From Petrimonas sp. IBARAKI (GTDB taxonomy: Bacteria; Bacteroidota; Bacteroidia; Bacteroidales; Dysgonomonadaceae): a DNA stretch of 64,000 nucleotides. Shown piece by piece: positions 32,470-40,833 of the stretch. The DNA lies in NCBI GenBank assembly GCA_002356435.2, contig AP018040.2, forward strand, positions 1,612,001-1,676,000, written 5' to 3'. The notes under the pieces were generated by a model. It was not told the DNA's origin. It ran no database searches and worked only from the letters and a program-made list of their open reading frames with translations. Position 1 is the first letter of the stretch; every line of letters begins with the position of its first letter. The translations under genes and the position numbers were made by a program.

Positions 32470-33612
32470 CTACGAAGCAGTTTTTTTCTTCAGATGATAC
32501 GTTTCATCAAAATTCTCATGTCTGGAAAGCAGTTTCCAGATAACGGCAAGCATCTCCCGGGCAACGGCTACGATAATGGCGTTATGGTGTTTCTTCATGC
32601 CTTTTAAATGCCAAAAACGGCAGTAAAACACGGATCCTCTTGTTCGGGCGGCACTCCATGCACATTCTATCAAAGCTTTTCTCAGATACTTGTTCCCGTG
32701 TGTTATTTGGCGGCTCTTAATTTTTCCTGCGCTTTCATCGTTACGCGGTCTGAGTCCTGCCCATGACACAAGGGCTGCTGCGGTAGCAAAAAGTTCCATA
32801 TTGTCGCCTATTTCAGAAATGATGATAGCTGCCGAGAGCTCCTTCACACCCGGAATACCGAGCAGAAACAAAAATGCTTCCCGATAAAGGTTCATACACA
32901 TTTGAACCATCGCCTCGTGGCATTGCTGTTTTTGTGATTGATACATGTCAAGCATCTGCGTGTATTGCCCAAGCAAATCCCTGTCGCTTTCAACGATGCA
33001 GCCCTCCAACGCATCATGCACCGCCGATTTTCCGTGTCGGTTAACCGTGCGCCCGTGGATAAGCCGGATAAGTTCATCCACGGATGTCTCACCCCTTATC
33101 AGGGAATCCACCACTTTGCGGTAGCTCCTGCTTCTGGTGCGCGAGACATAATTGCTCAAACGCACGTTGCAGCGCTGAAGAAGCATGTCGATACGCTGTT
33201 CACAACGAACCGTGTCCTTGTTTATCTCGTTGATGCGCCGTCCGTATTGGCGCAGGCGTTGAATGTTGCCGTCAGGAACAAAGCTGTCCCTGACTAATTC
33301 CTTGAGCAGGGCCGTGGCAATCCACTGCGCGTCTTTCACATCGCTCTTGCGACCGGGCAATTGTTTAAGAAACTGGGGGTTGACCAGATGAAGCTTGAAA
33401 TCTGATTCCAATAAACGCCAGAGGGGAATCCAATAAATGCCCGTACTCTCCATACATACATCACTCACAAAACGGGAGTGCATTACAACGGCCATCCGCT
33501 TTATTTCGCGAGTGGTAACTCCGAATTTTTCTTCTGTTTTTTTGCCTTGCTCGTCCAGGATGCACATAAATATGCTATCTTTGTGAACGTCGAGGCCGCT
33601 AACTGTTCTCAT
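32470..33612 (-). CDS. IS110-family (DEDD) transposase
   Basis: A 380-residue protein. The N-terminal RuvC-like DEDD domain shows GLDVHKDSI, VCMESTGIYW and GRKSDVKDAQWIA. The C-terminal domain shows LLGIPGVKELSAAIII and WAGLRPRNDESAGKIKSRQI, typical of the transposase_20 domain with its Ser nucleophile. Full length. IS110 enzymes use a bridge RNA made from the element's non-coding end. Ends could not be fixed. Confidence 0.92.
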   Translation of the reverse strand: MRTVSGLDVHKDSIFMCILDEQGKKTEEKFGVTTREIKRMAVVMHSRFVSDVCMESTGIYWIPLWRLLESDFKLHLVNPQFLKQLPGRKSDVKDAQWIATALLKELVRDSFVPDGNIQRLRQYGRRINEINKDTVRCEQRIDMLLQRCNVRLSNYVSRTRSRSYRKVVDSLIRGETSVDELIRLIHGRTVNRHGKSAVHDALEGCIVESDRDLLGQYTQMLDMYQSQKQQCHEAMVQMCMNLYREAFLFLLGIPGVKELSAAIIISEIGDNMELFATAAALVSWAGLRPRNDESAGKIKSRQITHGNKYLRKALIECAWSAARTRGSVFYCRFWHLKGMKKHHNAIIVAVAREMLAVIWKLLSRHENFDETYHLKKKTAS

Positions 33613-33762
33613 AATGATAATTTTAAATTATACTTTGTGTCTTAGAACACGTTAATTACAAGTAGAACAGTTACGGCCCCGATTTTTATCGGGCGGCGTA
33701 TAAAATTCAAACTTTTTTATATAAGTTTGCGATTCAAAATACTGATACTTATGCAACACACC
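33613..33762 (-). ncRNA. Candidate IS110 bridge-RNA region
   Basis: The 150-bp non-coding flank upstream of the transposase start is where IS110-group elements encode the bridge RNA. It includes a clear hairpin (CCCGAT TTTT ATCGGG near 33679). The identity of the RNA and its loops cannot be confirmed by eye. Confidence 0.3.
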
Positions 33763-33957
33763 TGTTTCCACCATTATTTATCCAGATTCAACAAACTTTC
33801 GTAAACACCCCCGATTACATGGGGATATACGAATGTTATAAATCGGATATTTACGAAAGTTGTATATATATTGCGTAAATAATACGTTGAACTAAACCTG
33901 TCGGTAAATTAGAATAGTGATAATTTTGAAGCGTAATAACTTCAATTAATTATCATT

Positions 33958-34809
33958 ATGAATCTAAACAAAACATTCGAGAGTTTGCAGATCAAGGAGA
34001 TGCAAATTCGCAATTACAGTCCCCGTACAATTAAGACGTATTGCAGCCTGCTCATAAAACTTGAAAAAGACTTGGGTAAATCGCTGTATGAGGTTACCAC
34101 CGAAGACTTTAAAAACTGGTTACATTACCTGATTACCAAAAAAGGAATTTCCGTTTCCACGGTAAACCAGCTTATAAGTGCTTTCAAGATTTTTCATGTA
34201 GACGTCTGCCATCGCAAATGGGAAGAGTTCCATGTAAGACGGCCTCGCAAGGAGAAAAAACTCCCCATAGTTTTGTCATTGCAGGAAGTGCAACGCATGA
34301 TCACGGTAACAAACAACATAAAGCACAGAGCCATTCTAATGCTTACTTATTCTGCGGGACTTCGCAGGATGGAAGTATTACAAATCAAACCACGCGACAT
34401 TGATTCACAGCGTATGCAAGTACGTATCGTGCAAGGAAAGGGGAAGAAGGACAGATATACCATTCTTTCGTGGAAAACACTCGAAGTGCTGCGAATGTAT
34501 TATAAATTGGAACGACCAAGCACTTATCTATTCGAACCGATGGGGCGTAAAGGACAACCCTTGTCGGAAAGAACTGTAGAGTATATTGTGAAAAACAGTG
34601 CTAAAAATGCCGGAATAAAAAAAGAGGTATCGTTTCATACATTGCGTCATTGTTTTGCCACCCATTTATTGGAAGCCGGTGTAAACCTGAGACAGATACA
34701 GCAGTTCATGGGTCATACTTCATTGAAGACCACAGCTGTTTACCTGCATGTAGCCCATATCAAAACCAGCGAGTTTACTTCTCCATTGGATGATATAACA
34801 CTTTTCTGA
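33958..34809 (+). CDS. Tyrosine recombinase of IS91-like element (copy 2)
   Basis: Identical to the protein at 17655-18506: N-terminal core-binding domain, then the Arg/His-x-x-Arg/Tyr catalytic set. A TAATTTTG box at 33921-33928 precedes it. Confidence 0.85.
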   Translation: MNLNKTFESLQIKEMQIRNYSPRTIKTYCSLLIKLEKDLGKSLYEVTTEDFKNWLHYLITKKGISVSTVNQLISAFKIFHVDVCHRKWEEFHVRRPRKEKKLPIVLSLQEVQRMITVTNNIKHRAILMLTYSAGLRRMEVLQIKPRDIDSQRMQVRIVQGKGKKDRYTILSWKTLEVLRMYYKLERPSTYLFEPMGRKGQPLSERTVEYIVKNSAKNAGIKKEVSFHTLRHCFATHLLEAGVNLRQIQQFMGHTSLKTTAVYLHVAHIKTSEFTSPLDDITLF

Positions 34810-34818
34810 TCTATCATT

Positions 34819-35979
34819 ATGGAGAATAAAAAGCAAATCATAGAGATTGCTGACATTTTCCGGGATAAGAGACACGATTTCCTGACCGAGAACACACTTT
34901 GTGCCGTACAGCAAAAAGCAATGGAAGATATTATTGCCTGTCGTACTTCAGAACTTGGCGGGCATACATTGAGTTGCAATCATTGCGGTCACAAGGTTCA
35001 ATCCTATAACTCGTGTCGTAATCGCAATTGTCCCAAATGCCAGTACATAAAACGGATGCAATGGGTGGATAAACTTGCGGCTGATCTCCCCCCGGTAAAA
35101 CATTTTCACATTGTTTTCACAATACCCGCGTGTCTGCACAAACTGTTTTATATCAATCAGAGGATTGCTTATTCCTTGCTCTTCAAAGCAGCCGGACAAA
35201 CACTGATGCAATGTGCCAGAAACACGCATTATTTAGGCGCAGAGGCCGGAGCTGTTGCCCTGTTACACACCTGGGGTCAAACAATGACCTATCACCCGCA
35301 TATTCATACCATTGTTCCTGCCGGAGGAGTATCCGATGATGGAATGGAATGGGTACCAAGTGCTAAAAAGTTTTTTGTCCCGGTAAAAGTGCTCAGCACC
35401 GTTTTCAGGGGTATTTTATGTCGGCTACTGCAGGAGTCAGTATTCAGGAAGGAGATCAAACTTCCGGATGATACACCCGATTTTCAGACCATAAAAGCAA
35501 AATGCTACGCTAAAAAATGGGTGGTTTATGCAGAAAAACCGTTTGCTTCACCCGATAACCTGGTCCGTTATCTGGGCAACTACACACACCGTGTGGCAAT
35601 TAGCAACCACCGTATGGTAGGTTACAAAGATGATAAGGTTACTTTCAGCTATAGGGATAACAAGGCAGGAGGTGCAAGAAAAACAATGACCCTGGAAACT
35701 ATGGAGTTTATACGGCGATTCATGCAGCATGTCCTTCCATGTGGATTTAGCAAAATACGTTACTTCGGATTCATGGCTATCTGCAAAAGGAAAACAAAGC
35801 TCAATTTATGCTATTCACTGTTGCCCACCCCAACCTATTTTTCAAGACTTACAGGACTGCTTGCAATGGAAGTTTTACAAATAATATCCGGTAAGGACCC
35901 GATTATTTGCGCAAAGTGCAAAAAAGGGAAATTAATGGTAAGCCCGGCATGCAATGTTTTACACATGGAACCAGGATAA
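34819..35979 (+). CDS. IS91-family Y1 HUH transposase (copy 2)
   Basis: Identical to the protein at 18516-19676, with intact zinc finger, HPHIH motif and catalytic Tyr. Both copies therefore appear functional. Confidence 0.92.
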   Translation: MENKKQIIEIADIFRDKRHDFLTENTLCAVQQKAMEDIIACRTSELGGHTLSCNHCGHKVQSYNSCRNRNCPKCQYIKRMQWVDKLAADLPPVKHFHIVFTIPACLHKLFYINQRIAYSLLFKAAGQTLMQCARNTHYLGAEAGAVALLHTWGQTMTYHPHIHTIVPAGGVSDDGMEWVPSAKKFFVPVKVLSTVFRGILCRLLQESVFRKEIKLPDDTPDFQTIKAKCYAKKWVVYAEKPFASPDNLVRYLGNYTHRVAISNHRMVGYKDDKVTFSYRDNKAGGARKTMTLETMEFIRRFMQHVLPCGFSKIRYFGFMAICKRKTKLNLCYSLLPTPTYFSRLTGLLAMEVLQIISGKDPIICAKCKKGKLMVSPACNVLHMEPG

Positions 35980-36251
35980 TTCTGATAATTAACAAAAGCG
36001 TTCTTTCCATTTAATGACAAAACCCGTATAGATGATGAGCAAAATCATACAGGGAGAATTATGCATTTACGTGGACGATCTAAGATTAAAAAACAATCAT
36101 GTACTTGAAAAAGAGCTTTTATAGGAACTTATTAACCCAAATCAAGCAAAAACGCCAACCTCCCATAAATACTTTTCCCATAGCAATAGGTTCCGTTCAA
36201 CTAGTTTTATTTGCCATTATTGATATCATATTAAATTAATCTTTGTGAAAA

Positions 36252-36282
36252 TTTGTGAATCAACTTCTTTTCAATAACTTTG
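36252..36282 (+). promoter_or_regulatory. Outward promoter at the right end of IS91 copy 2
   Basis: TTTG (36252-36255), 19-bp spacer, TAACTTTG (36275-36282). The start site would lie inside the element and give a leader of roughly 70 nt before the NYN gene at 36359. Confidence 0.65.
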
Positions 36283-36358
36283 GTGGGCTATAACGGCGAA
36301 TAAAACACTAAGATGTTATCAGCTATTCTATGACAACATAAACTTTAATTGAAATACG

Positions 36359-37054
36359 ATGATTATCCTTGTTGACTACGATAATATTGAATACAACATC
36401 CTACGACTTGGTATATCTTATGTTGTAAATAGAATTGTCTCAAAAATTGACCCTTCAGAAGTTGATAGCAACCGACGTATTACCATACGATTATATGGTG
36501 GTTGGTATGAACAAAATAGATTTACACAGAAAGCACAAAACTTAAGTGCAGATGTTGCAGCAAATTACCCTAATACTGCTCTCCTATCAGACAACTCAAC
36601 AAGTGTTATCGTAAACTGCGAAATGGCATATAGCATACTAGCTGACCCAACAAATCATTTATTTAGCACTTTCAGACCAAGAGGAATTCCCTCGGGATTA
36701 AATGCTAAACATCCAGCAAGTTGTGGATGTACAACACCTAATTGTCCTATAGTTGCGATACACAATTTTATCAGAAACAATAGTTGCCCATTGTGTAACA
36801 CAATTAGACCCGAAGATATTTTTTATAGAGGAGAACAGAAACTTGTTGACACAATGTTAACCTCAGATTTAATTTTCTCTTCAAATCAGTCAGTAAATCT
36901 TGGAGTTGTTTCATCTGATGATGACTTTTGGCCTGGAATTAAAACTACATTAGCAAACGGTAAGACGGTTATTCAACTTCATACCCGAACCAGAAACACA
37001 CCAAGTGCATATACAAAAACTACTTCAAGTAATTATATTCAAAAGCTACTCTAA
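36359..37054 (+). CDS. NYN-domain (PIN-like) nuclease with zinc-binding insert
   Basis: A 231-residue protein. It starts MIILVDYDNIEYN (Asp6, Asp8), later has KLVDTMLTSDLIF, and SSDDDFWPGI with Asp187-189. These are the spaced acidic residues of the NYN/LabA-like nuclease fold, which usually cuts RNA. Residues about 118-150 insert several Cys (CGC, then C, then CPLC) that probably bind zinc. It is followed 10 bp later by a NACHT-like NTPase, so a sensor-effector pair is likely. No family name for the pair is known to me. Confidence 0.7.
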   Translation: MIILVDYDNIEYNILRLGISYVVNRIVSKIDPSEVDSNRRITIRLYGGWYEQNRFTQKAQNLSADVAANYPNTALLSDNSTSVIVNCEMAYSILADPTNHLFSTFRPRGIPSGLNAKHPASCGCTTPNCPIVAIHNFIRNNSCPLCNTIRPEDIFYRGEQKLVDTMLTSDLIFSSNQSVNLGVVSSDDDFWPGIKTTLANGKTVIQLHTRTRNTPSAYTKTTSSNYIQKLL

Positions 37055-37064
37055 ATCAAAAATT

Positions 37065-39317
37065 ATGAATATCACCGACTTTAAAAGAATAATTACATCG
37101 TTTGCTGATAGACCCACAGACCTAGAGTTTGATAAAGGATTGCTATTAACTGAAATTCGTGGTGAACTTATTCAGGCTAAAATTATTAGCAAAGAGGGCG
37201 TTCTGTTTGTACAAGAAAATAACATTGAAGACAGTGCCTCAAATTGGATAAAAAACAGAATTGCCTGTTTACCACAATTAGCTGATAGAATTATTGATTA
37301 CATCCCATGTGATATTTCGTTTGTAGATCCTTGTGGTAGATTACTTGATGAATTAGAGTATGATCCCGAAGAAAACGAACAAAATATATCAAATGCAACT
37401 GATAAACTAAGTGAAATTTTAAGTCGAAAGATTCCAGGAACATCAAGTATTGTTTATTTGACCTCTGATGCAGGAGAAGGTAAAACAACAGTTATTAATC
37501 AATTAGCAAACCAACAAGCAAAAAGATTTAAGCAAAAGAAATCCGATTGGTTGCTTATCCCAATTCCATTAGGTGGAAGGCCTTTTTTAAGATTTGACGA
37601 CATTGTAATTGCATCAATAGTAAATAATCTTCGTTTTAGATATTTATATTATGATGCATTTATAGAACTTGTTCGCTTGGGGTTTATAGTTCCTGCATTC
37701 GATGGGTTTGAAGAGATGTTCATGCAAAGCTCTACTGGAGAAGCACTAACAGCAACAGGAGGTCTTATAAATAAATTAAATTCTTCTGGTTCAATTCTGA
37801 TTGCAGCACGAAAAGCATATTTTGAGTATAAAAGTTTTAATTCTCAAGCTAAACTCCTTGATACAATAAATAGTTCAGTTTCATTCGCAAGACTAGCGAT
37901 TAATAGGTGGAACAAAGAACAATTTATTGAATATATAGAGAAGAAAGGAGTTAAGAACTCAGAAGCTATATACAATTTAGTGAGTGAAAAACTACAAGAC
38001 CCAAATCACCCAATTTTAACTCGCCCTGTTCTGATAAAGCAATTAGTAGATGTATTCATGAACGTTGGTGACGTTCGCGAATTATTATTAAAATTCGAAT
38101 CTGTAAACAATTACTTTCCTGCATTTGTAAATGCAATAATAGAAAGAGAAGCAAATCAAAAATGGATTGATGCATCAGGTGAAATTTTCAAGCCTATTTT
38201 ATCAGTAGAACAACATTATGAATTACTATCATTACTTGCTGAAGAAATGTGGGTCAATAGTTCTGACAGTTTGAGAGATTCTGTGCTTGATATAATTTCA
38301 GAAATGTATTCAGAACAAAAAGGTTTTGACATTCAAACAAGTCGGCAAATAAAGGAACGAATTAAGCAACATGCTCTAATTGTACAAACAAGCCCAAACG
38401 AACCAAATTATCGATTTGATCATGAAGAATTTTTTGAATTCTTTTTAGGAATTTCTATAGCAAATAATATTTTAATTAATAAAATCCAAAACGCAAAAGC
38501 ACTATTAAAGAAAGCACCACTTCCATTTCAAACGACTGATTCAATTGTAAATAAAATTAAATCTTCAACAAATAATTACCTTGAAATAATTTCAATTTTT
38601 GATTCGATAATCAAGGGAGAAAATCAATTTTCCTATGTTAAAGAAAATGCAGGTAATATTGTAATAAGAATTTTGAGCAATGAGAAAATGCCTAATGTTC
38701 ATATAAAGAATTACGAACTTCCAAATAATTCATTACTTACCATTGCTCTTGAAGGAATCATCTTTGAAGAATGTCATTTTCAAAATACTTCTCTTGCTTC
38801 TTCAAAAATATCAAACTGCAGTTTCAACAAGTGCCTGTTTGACCGTTTAGAAATAAACCATTCGGCAACTTTCAATTCAGTTAAGCTAATTGATTGTGAA
38901 ATTTCCACTGCATTCGATATTTCAAAAGACAAAGGTTTTTATGAAAAGCACTCTATTGAACTTTTCTTAAAAAATAAAGGTCTTAGTATTGAGAATACAC
39001 AAAATGAGCCTGTTGCTAAGCCTGTCGCAGTTATTGATGATGAAGATCTTGAACTGACAGAAAAAGCCCTAAGGAAATTTATACGATCTAATATTCCAAT
39101 TAATGACAATATCTTCAAGTTACGACTTGGCAACAAATCAGATTATTTTTTCAAAGAAATATTACCAGACTTAATTAAACACAATATTTTGATCGAGTTA
39201 GACTATATTGGTAGCGGTCAAAAAAGGAGATTTAAATTAGGTGTGACATTTGGACAAATTGAGTCTGCACTAATTAATAGTTTAGGTAGCTATGAGAATT
39301 TTATTAAACAATTCTAA
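37065..39317 (+). CDS. NACHT/STAND-type NTPase with pentapeptide-like C-terminal region
   Basis: A 750-residue protein from ATG 37065; the frame from 37005 would overlap the NYN gene. Walker A is SDAGEGKTTV with Lys140, and Walker B is VPAFDGFEEMF with Asp213, followed by SILIAARKAYF, the arrangement of NACHT NTPases. A helical region follows to about 560. Residues about 565-625 (FEECHFQNTSLASSKISNCS then FNKCLF) form pentapeptide-like repeats. The last 100 residues look like a winged helix. STAND NTPases act as switches for sensing invaders. Co-located with a nuclease, this is a plausible two-gene defence system. Confidence 0.7.
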   Translation: MNITDFKRIITSFADRPTDLEFDKGLLLTEIRGELIQAKIISKEGVLFVQENNIEDSASNWIKNRIACLPQLADRIIDYIPCDISFVDPCGRLLDELEYDPEENEQNISNATDKLSEILSRKIPGTSSIVYLTSDAGEGKTTVINQLANQQAKRFKQKKSDWLLIPIPLGGRPFLRFDDIVIASIVNNLRFRYLYYDAFIELVRLGFIVPAFDGFEEMFMQSSTGEALTATGGLINKLNSSGSILIAARKAYFEYKSFNSQAKLLDTINSSVSFARLAINRWNKEQFIEYIEKKGVKNSEAIYNLVSEKLQDPNHPILTRPVLIKQLVDVFMNVGDVRELLLKFESVNNYFPAFVNAIIEREANQKWIDASGEIFKPILSVEQHYELLSLLAEEMWVNSSDSLRDSVLDIISEMYSEQKGFDIQTSRQIKERIKQHALIVQTSPNEPNYRFDHEEFFEFFLGISIANNILINKIQNAKALLKKAPLPFQTTDSIVNKIKSSTNNYLEIISIFDSIIKGENQFSYVKENAGNIVIRILSNEKMPNVHIKNYELPNNSLLTIALEGIIFEECHFQNTSLASSKISNCSFNKCLFDRLEINHSATFNSVKLIDCEISTAFDISKDKGFYEKHSIELFLKNKGLSIENTQNEPVAKPVAVIDDEDLELTEKALRKFIRSNIPINDNIFKLRLGNKSDYFFKEILPDLIKHNILIELDYIGSGQKRRFKLGVTFGQIESALINSLGSYENFIKQF

Positions 39318-39360
39318 TACATATTTAAATCTACAAGGTTTTGAAAAGGAAGAAGAACAG

Positions 39361-39493
39361 CCGATAACACGCAATATAGCCAATGGCGGGTGCAGTGGTA
39401 GCTTGAAAGGATTTGCCCCGCATCAAGTTGTCTAACGTTGGACAATGACGAAACCCGCAAACCGCCACTGGCCATATTGCCAAACGTTAGCGG
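39361..39493. repeat. attC-like palindrome IR3
   Basis: The arms GCAATATAGCCAATGGCGG and CCGCCACTGGCCATATTGC pair over 19 positions except for two A:C mismatches. The edges are GATAACA on the left and ACGTTAGC on the right. It stands between the NACHT gene and the DUF2225-like gene, with an 80-nt centre. Confidence 0.6.
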
Positions 39494-39519
39494 TCATTGT
39501 AAAACAAAAAACGGCAATT

Positions 39520-40269
39520 ATGAAAAGAATAAGTTTAATACTAGGAGTCATTTTCTTATTGACATTTAATGTAAATGCTACTACTTGGTTTCCAGCAGAA
39601 CATACTTGTCCTATTTGTAAACATAAACACGAATACAAGGAAATTGAGAGTTATGGTGGATATATTTATAATTGGCCTTCCAAGTATCAATATGTGTATT
39701 GGCCATTGACCGATCTTCCATCAGTGTATTGTTGCCCAAAATGTCATTTTACTACTTATATGTGGGACTTTGATAGTGTCCCAGAAAATAGAGTGGATAC
39801 CTTAACAAAGTTTTTATCCACAGTTAAACTTGAAAAAAAGTATAAAGACTATATTGACATTCCAATGACAACTCGACTTGAAATTGCAGAAAATGTCTAT
39901 AAAATACTTGGACGAGACAATGAATTTTGGTGTAAATTCTATCGTGTACAGGGATATCATTATGACCAGGAAAAAAATAAAGAAAAGGCGAAAGAATCTC
40001 GACTAAAATCATTAGACCTTGCAAGGTTAATGCTTTCAGATTCAGTTTATTCTGGACAAGAAAAAGAAATTCTTTTCATAATTGCAGCAATGAATAATTT
40101 TATAGGACAAAAAGACAGTGCATTGATTTATCTTGACAAGGCAAGCTTATTAACTTACGAAAACAAGAAATGGAAAGAAGAAAATGTAAAAGGACTTGAC
40201 AGATATTTGACTGATTTGATTAAGCAATACAAAGAATTTATTCGTAAAGAAAAAGAAGATGAAGGATAG
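39520..40269 (+). CDS. DUF2225-like exported zinc-ribbon protein
   Basis: A 249-residue protein from ATG 39520, chosen because it gives a clean signal peptide (MKRISLILGVIFLLTFNVNA); the frame from 39445 runs through palindrome IR3. After the signal come CPICKHKHEYK and CCPKCHFTTYMWDF, two Cys pairs forming a zinc ribbon, as in DUF2225 proteins. The C-terminal half is helical and TPR-like. It begins 27 bp after the palindrome and looks like the gene of a single-gene cassette. Function unknown. Confidence 0.6.
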   Translation: MKRISLILGVIFLLTFNVNATTWFPAEHTCPICKHKHEYKEIESYGGYIYNWPSKYQYVYWPLTDLPSVYCCPKCHFTTYMWDFDSVPENRVDTLTKFLSTVKLEKKYKDYIDIPMTTRLEIAENVYKILGRDNEFWCKFYRVQGYHYDQEKNKEKAKESRLKSLDLARLMLSDSVYSGQEKEILFIIAAMNNFIGQKDSALIYLDKASLLTYENKKWKEENVKGLDRYLTDLIKQYKEFIRKEKEDEG

Positions 40270-40344
40270 ATAAGATTCCATTCGACAAGCCGGAGGCATT
40301 CTTTATGGAACATTTACTGTGATGTTGGTGTCAGGAAGCTTGGG

Positions 40345-40815
40345 TCAAAAACGGAGCCTCATCAAGATTGTATCGTCGGTAACCTCTTTCTCCGTTTCGA
40401 AGCCGAACCGGCTACATAACCTGTAAGTCCTCTTATTCTCTTTCAGGGTGATGCAGTACAGAGATTCCAGGTTGCGGGATTTTGCGTAATCGATTATATC
40501 CTGCATCATTTGTATGGCAGCCGTTTTACCCCACAACTCCTTTTCGCCGATATACCCGAAAACCTCGCCGTCGGTACCGGTAATGTGCTTCAGGCCGTAA
40601 ACGGCGATCGGTGCCCCGTTATACCAACCGGCCTTCAGGTGATAGTCGGTCCGGGTCTTTAAGCTCTCGAACCATTTCTCCTGAGACTCCTGGTCGAAGT
40701 CGGGAGTCATTGTCAGGCTTTTTAATTGCGGGTCGTTCAGCCATTTCCATGACTTCTCCAGTGCTTCACGGTCGAACTCCCTGAATTCGACTTCCATCAG
40801 TTTTCTGTATTCCAT
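40345..40815 (-). CDS. GNAT-family acetyltransferase at the end of the capsule operon
   Basis: A 156-residue single-domain GNAT protein. The acetyl-CoA region is around residues 85-125 (GEVFGYIGEKELWGKTAA), with NKRTYRLCSRFGFE near the end. It is the last gene of the minus-strand capsule operon, 18 bp after fcl, so it probably acetylates a sugar or sugar nucleotide. Confidence 0.7.
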   Translation of the reverse strand: MEYRKLMEVEFREFDREALEKSWKWLNDPQLKSLTMTPDFDQESQEKWFESLKTRTDYHLKAGWYNGAPIAVYGLKHITGTDGEVFGYIGEKELWGKTAAIQMMQDIIDYAKSRNLESLYCITLKENKRTYRLCSRFGFETEKEVTDDTILMRLRF

Positions 40816-40833
40816 AAAAAGTTGTTTTTTTGT

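Larger units (their letters stand above)
33763..36317 (+). mobile_element. IS91-like element, copy 2
   Basis: Same orientation as copy 1 and identical from 33871 to 36317. The left 108 bp (33763-33870) align with copy 1 at roughly three quarters identity and keep the hairpin idea (TTCGTA..CCCC with GGGG..TACGAA) with a different stem. The left end abuts the IS110 non-coding flank. The right end faces the NYN/NACHT pair. Confidence 0.85.

Noticed and set aside
20015-33762. Composite transposon moved as one unit by the two IS91 copies
   Set aside because: IS91 elements do not move pairwise like IS10/IS26-type units, and the island contains other insertion elements and its own repeats; direct copies alone do not prove joint movement.
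37005-37064. Upstream start of the NACHT-like gene
   Set aside because: It overlaps the end of the NYN gene in another frame; the ATG at 37065 directly follows it.
39445-39519. Upstream start of the DUF2225-like gene
   Set aside because: It would translate the palindrome and hide the signal peptide that begins at 39520.
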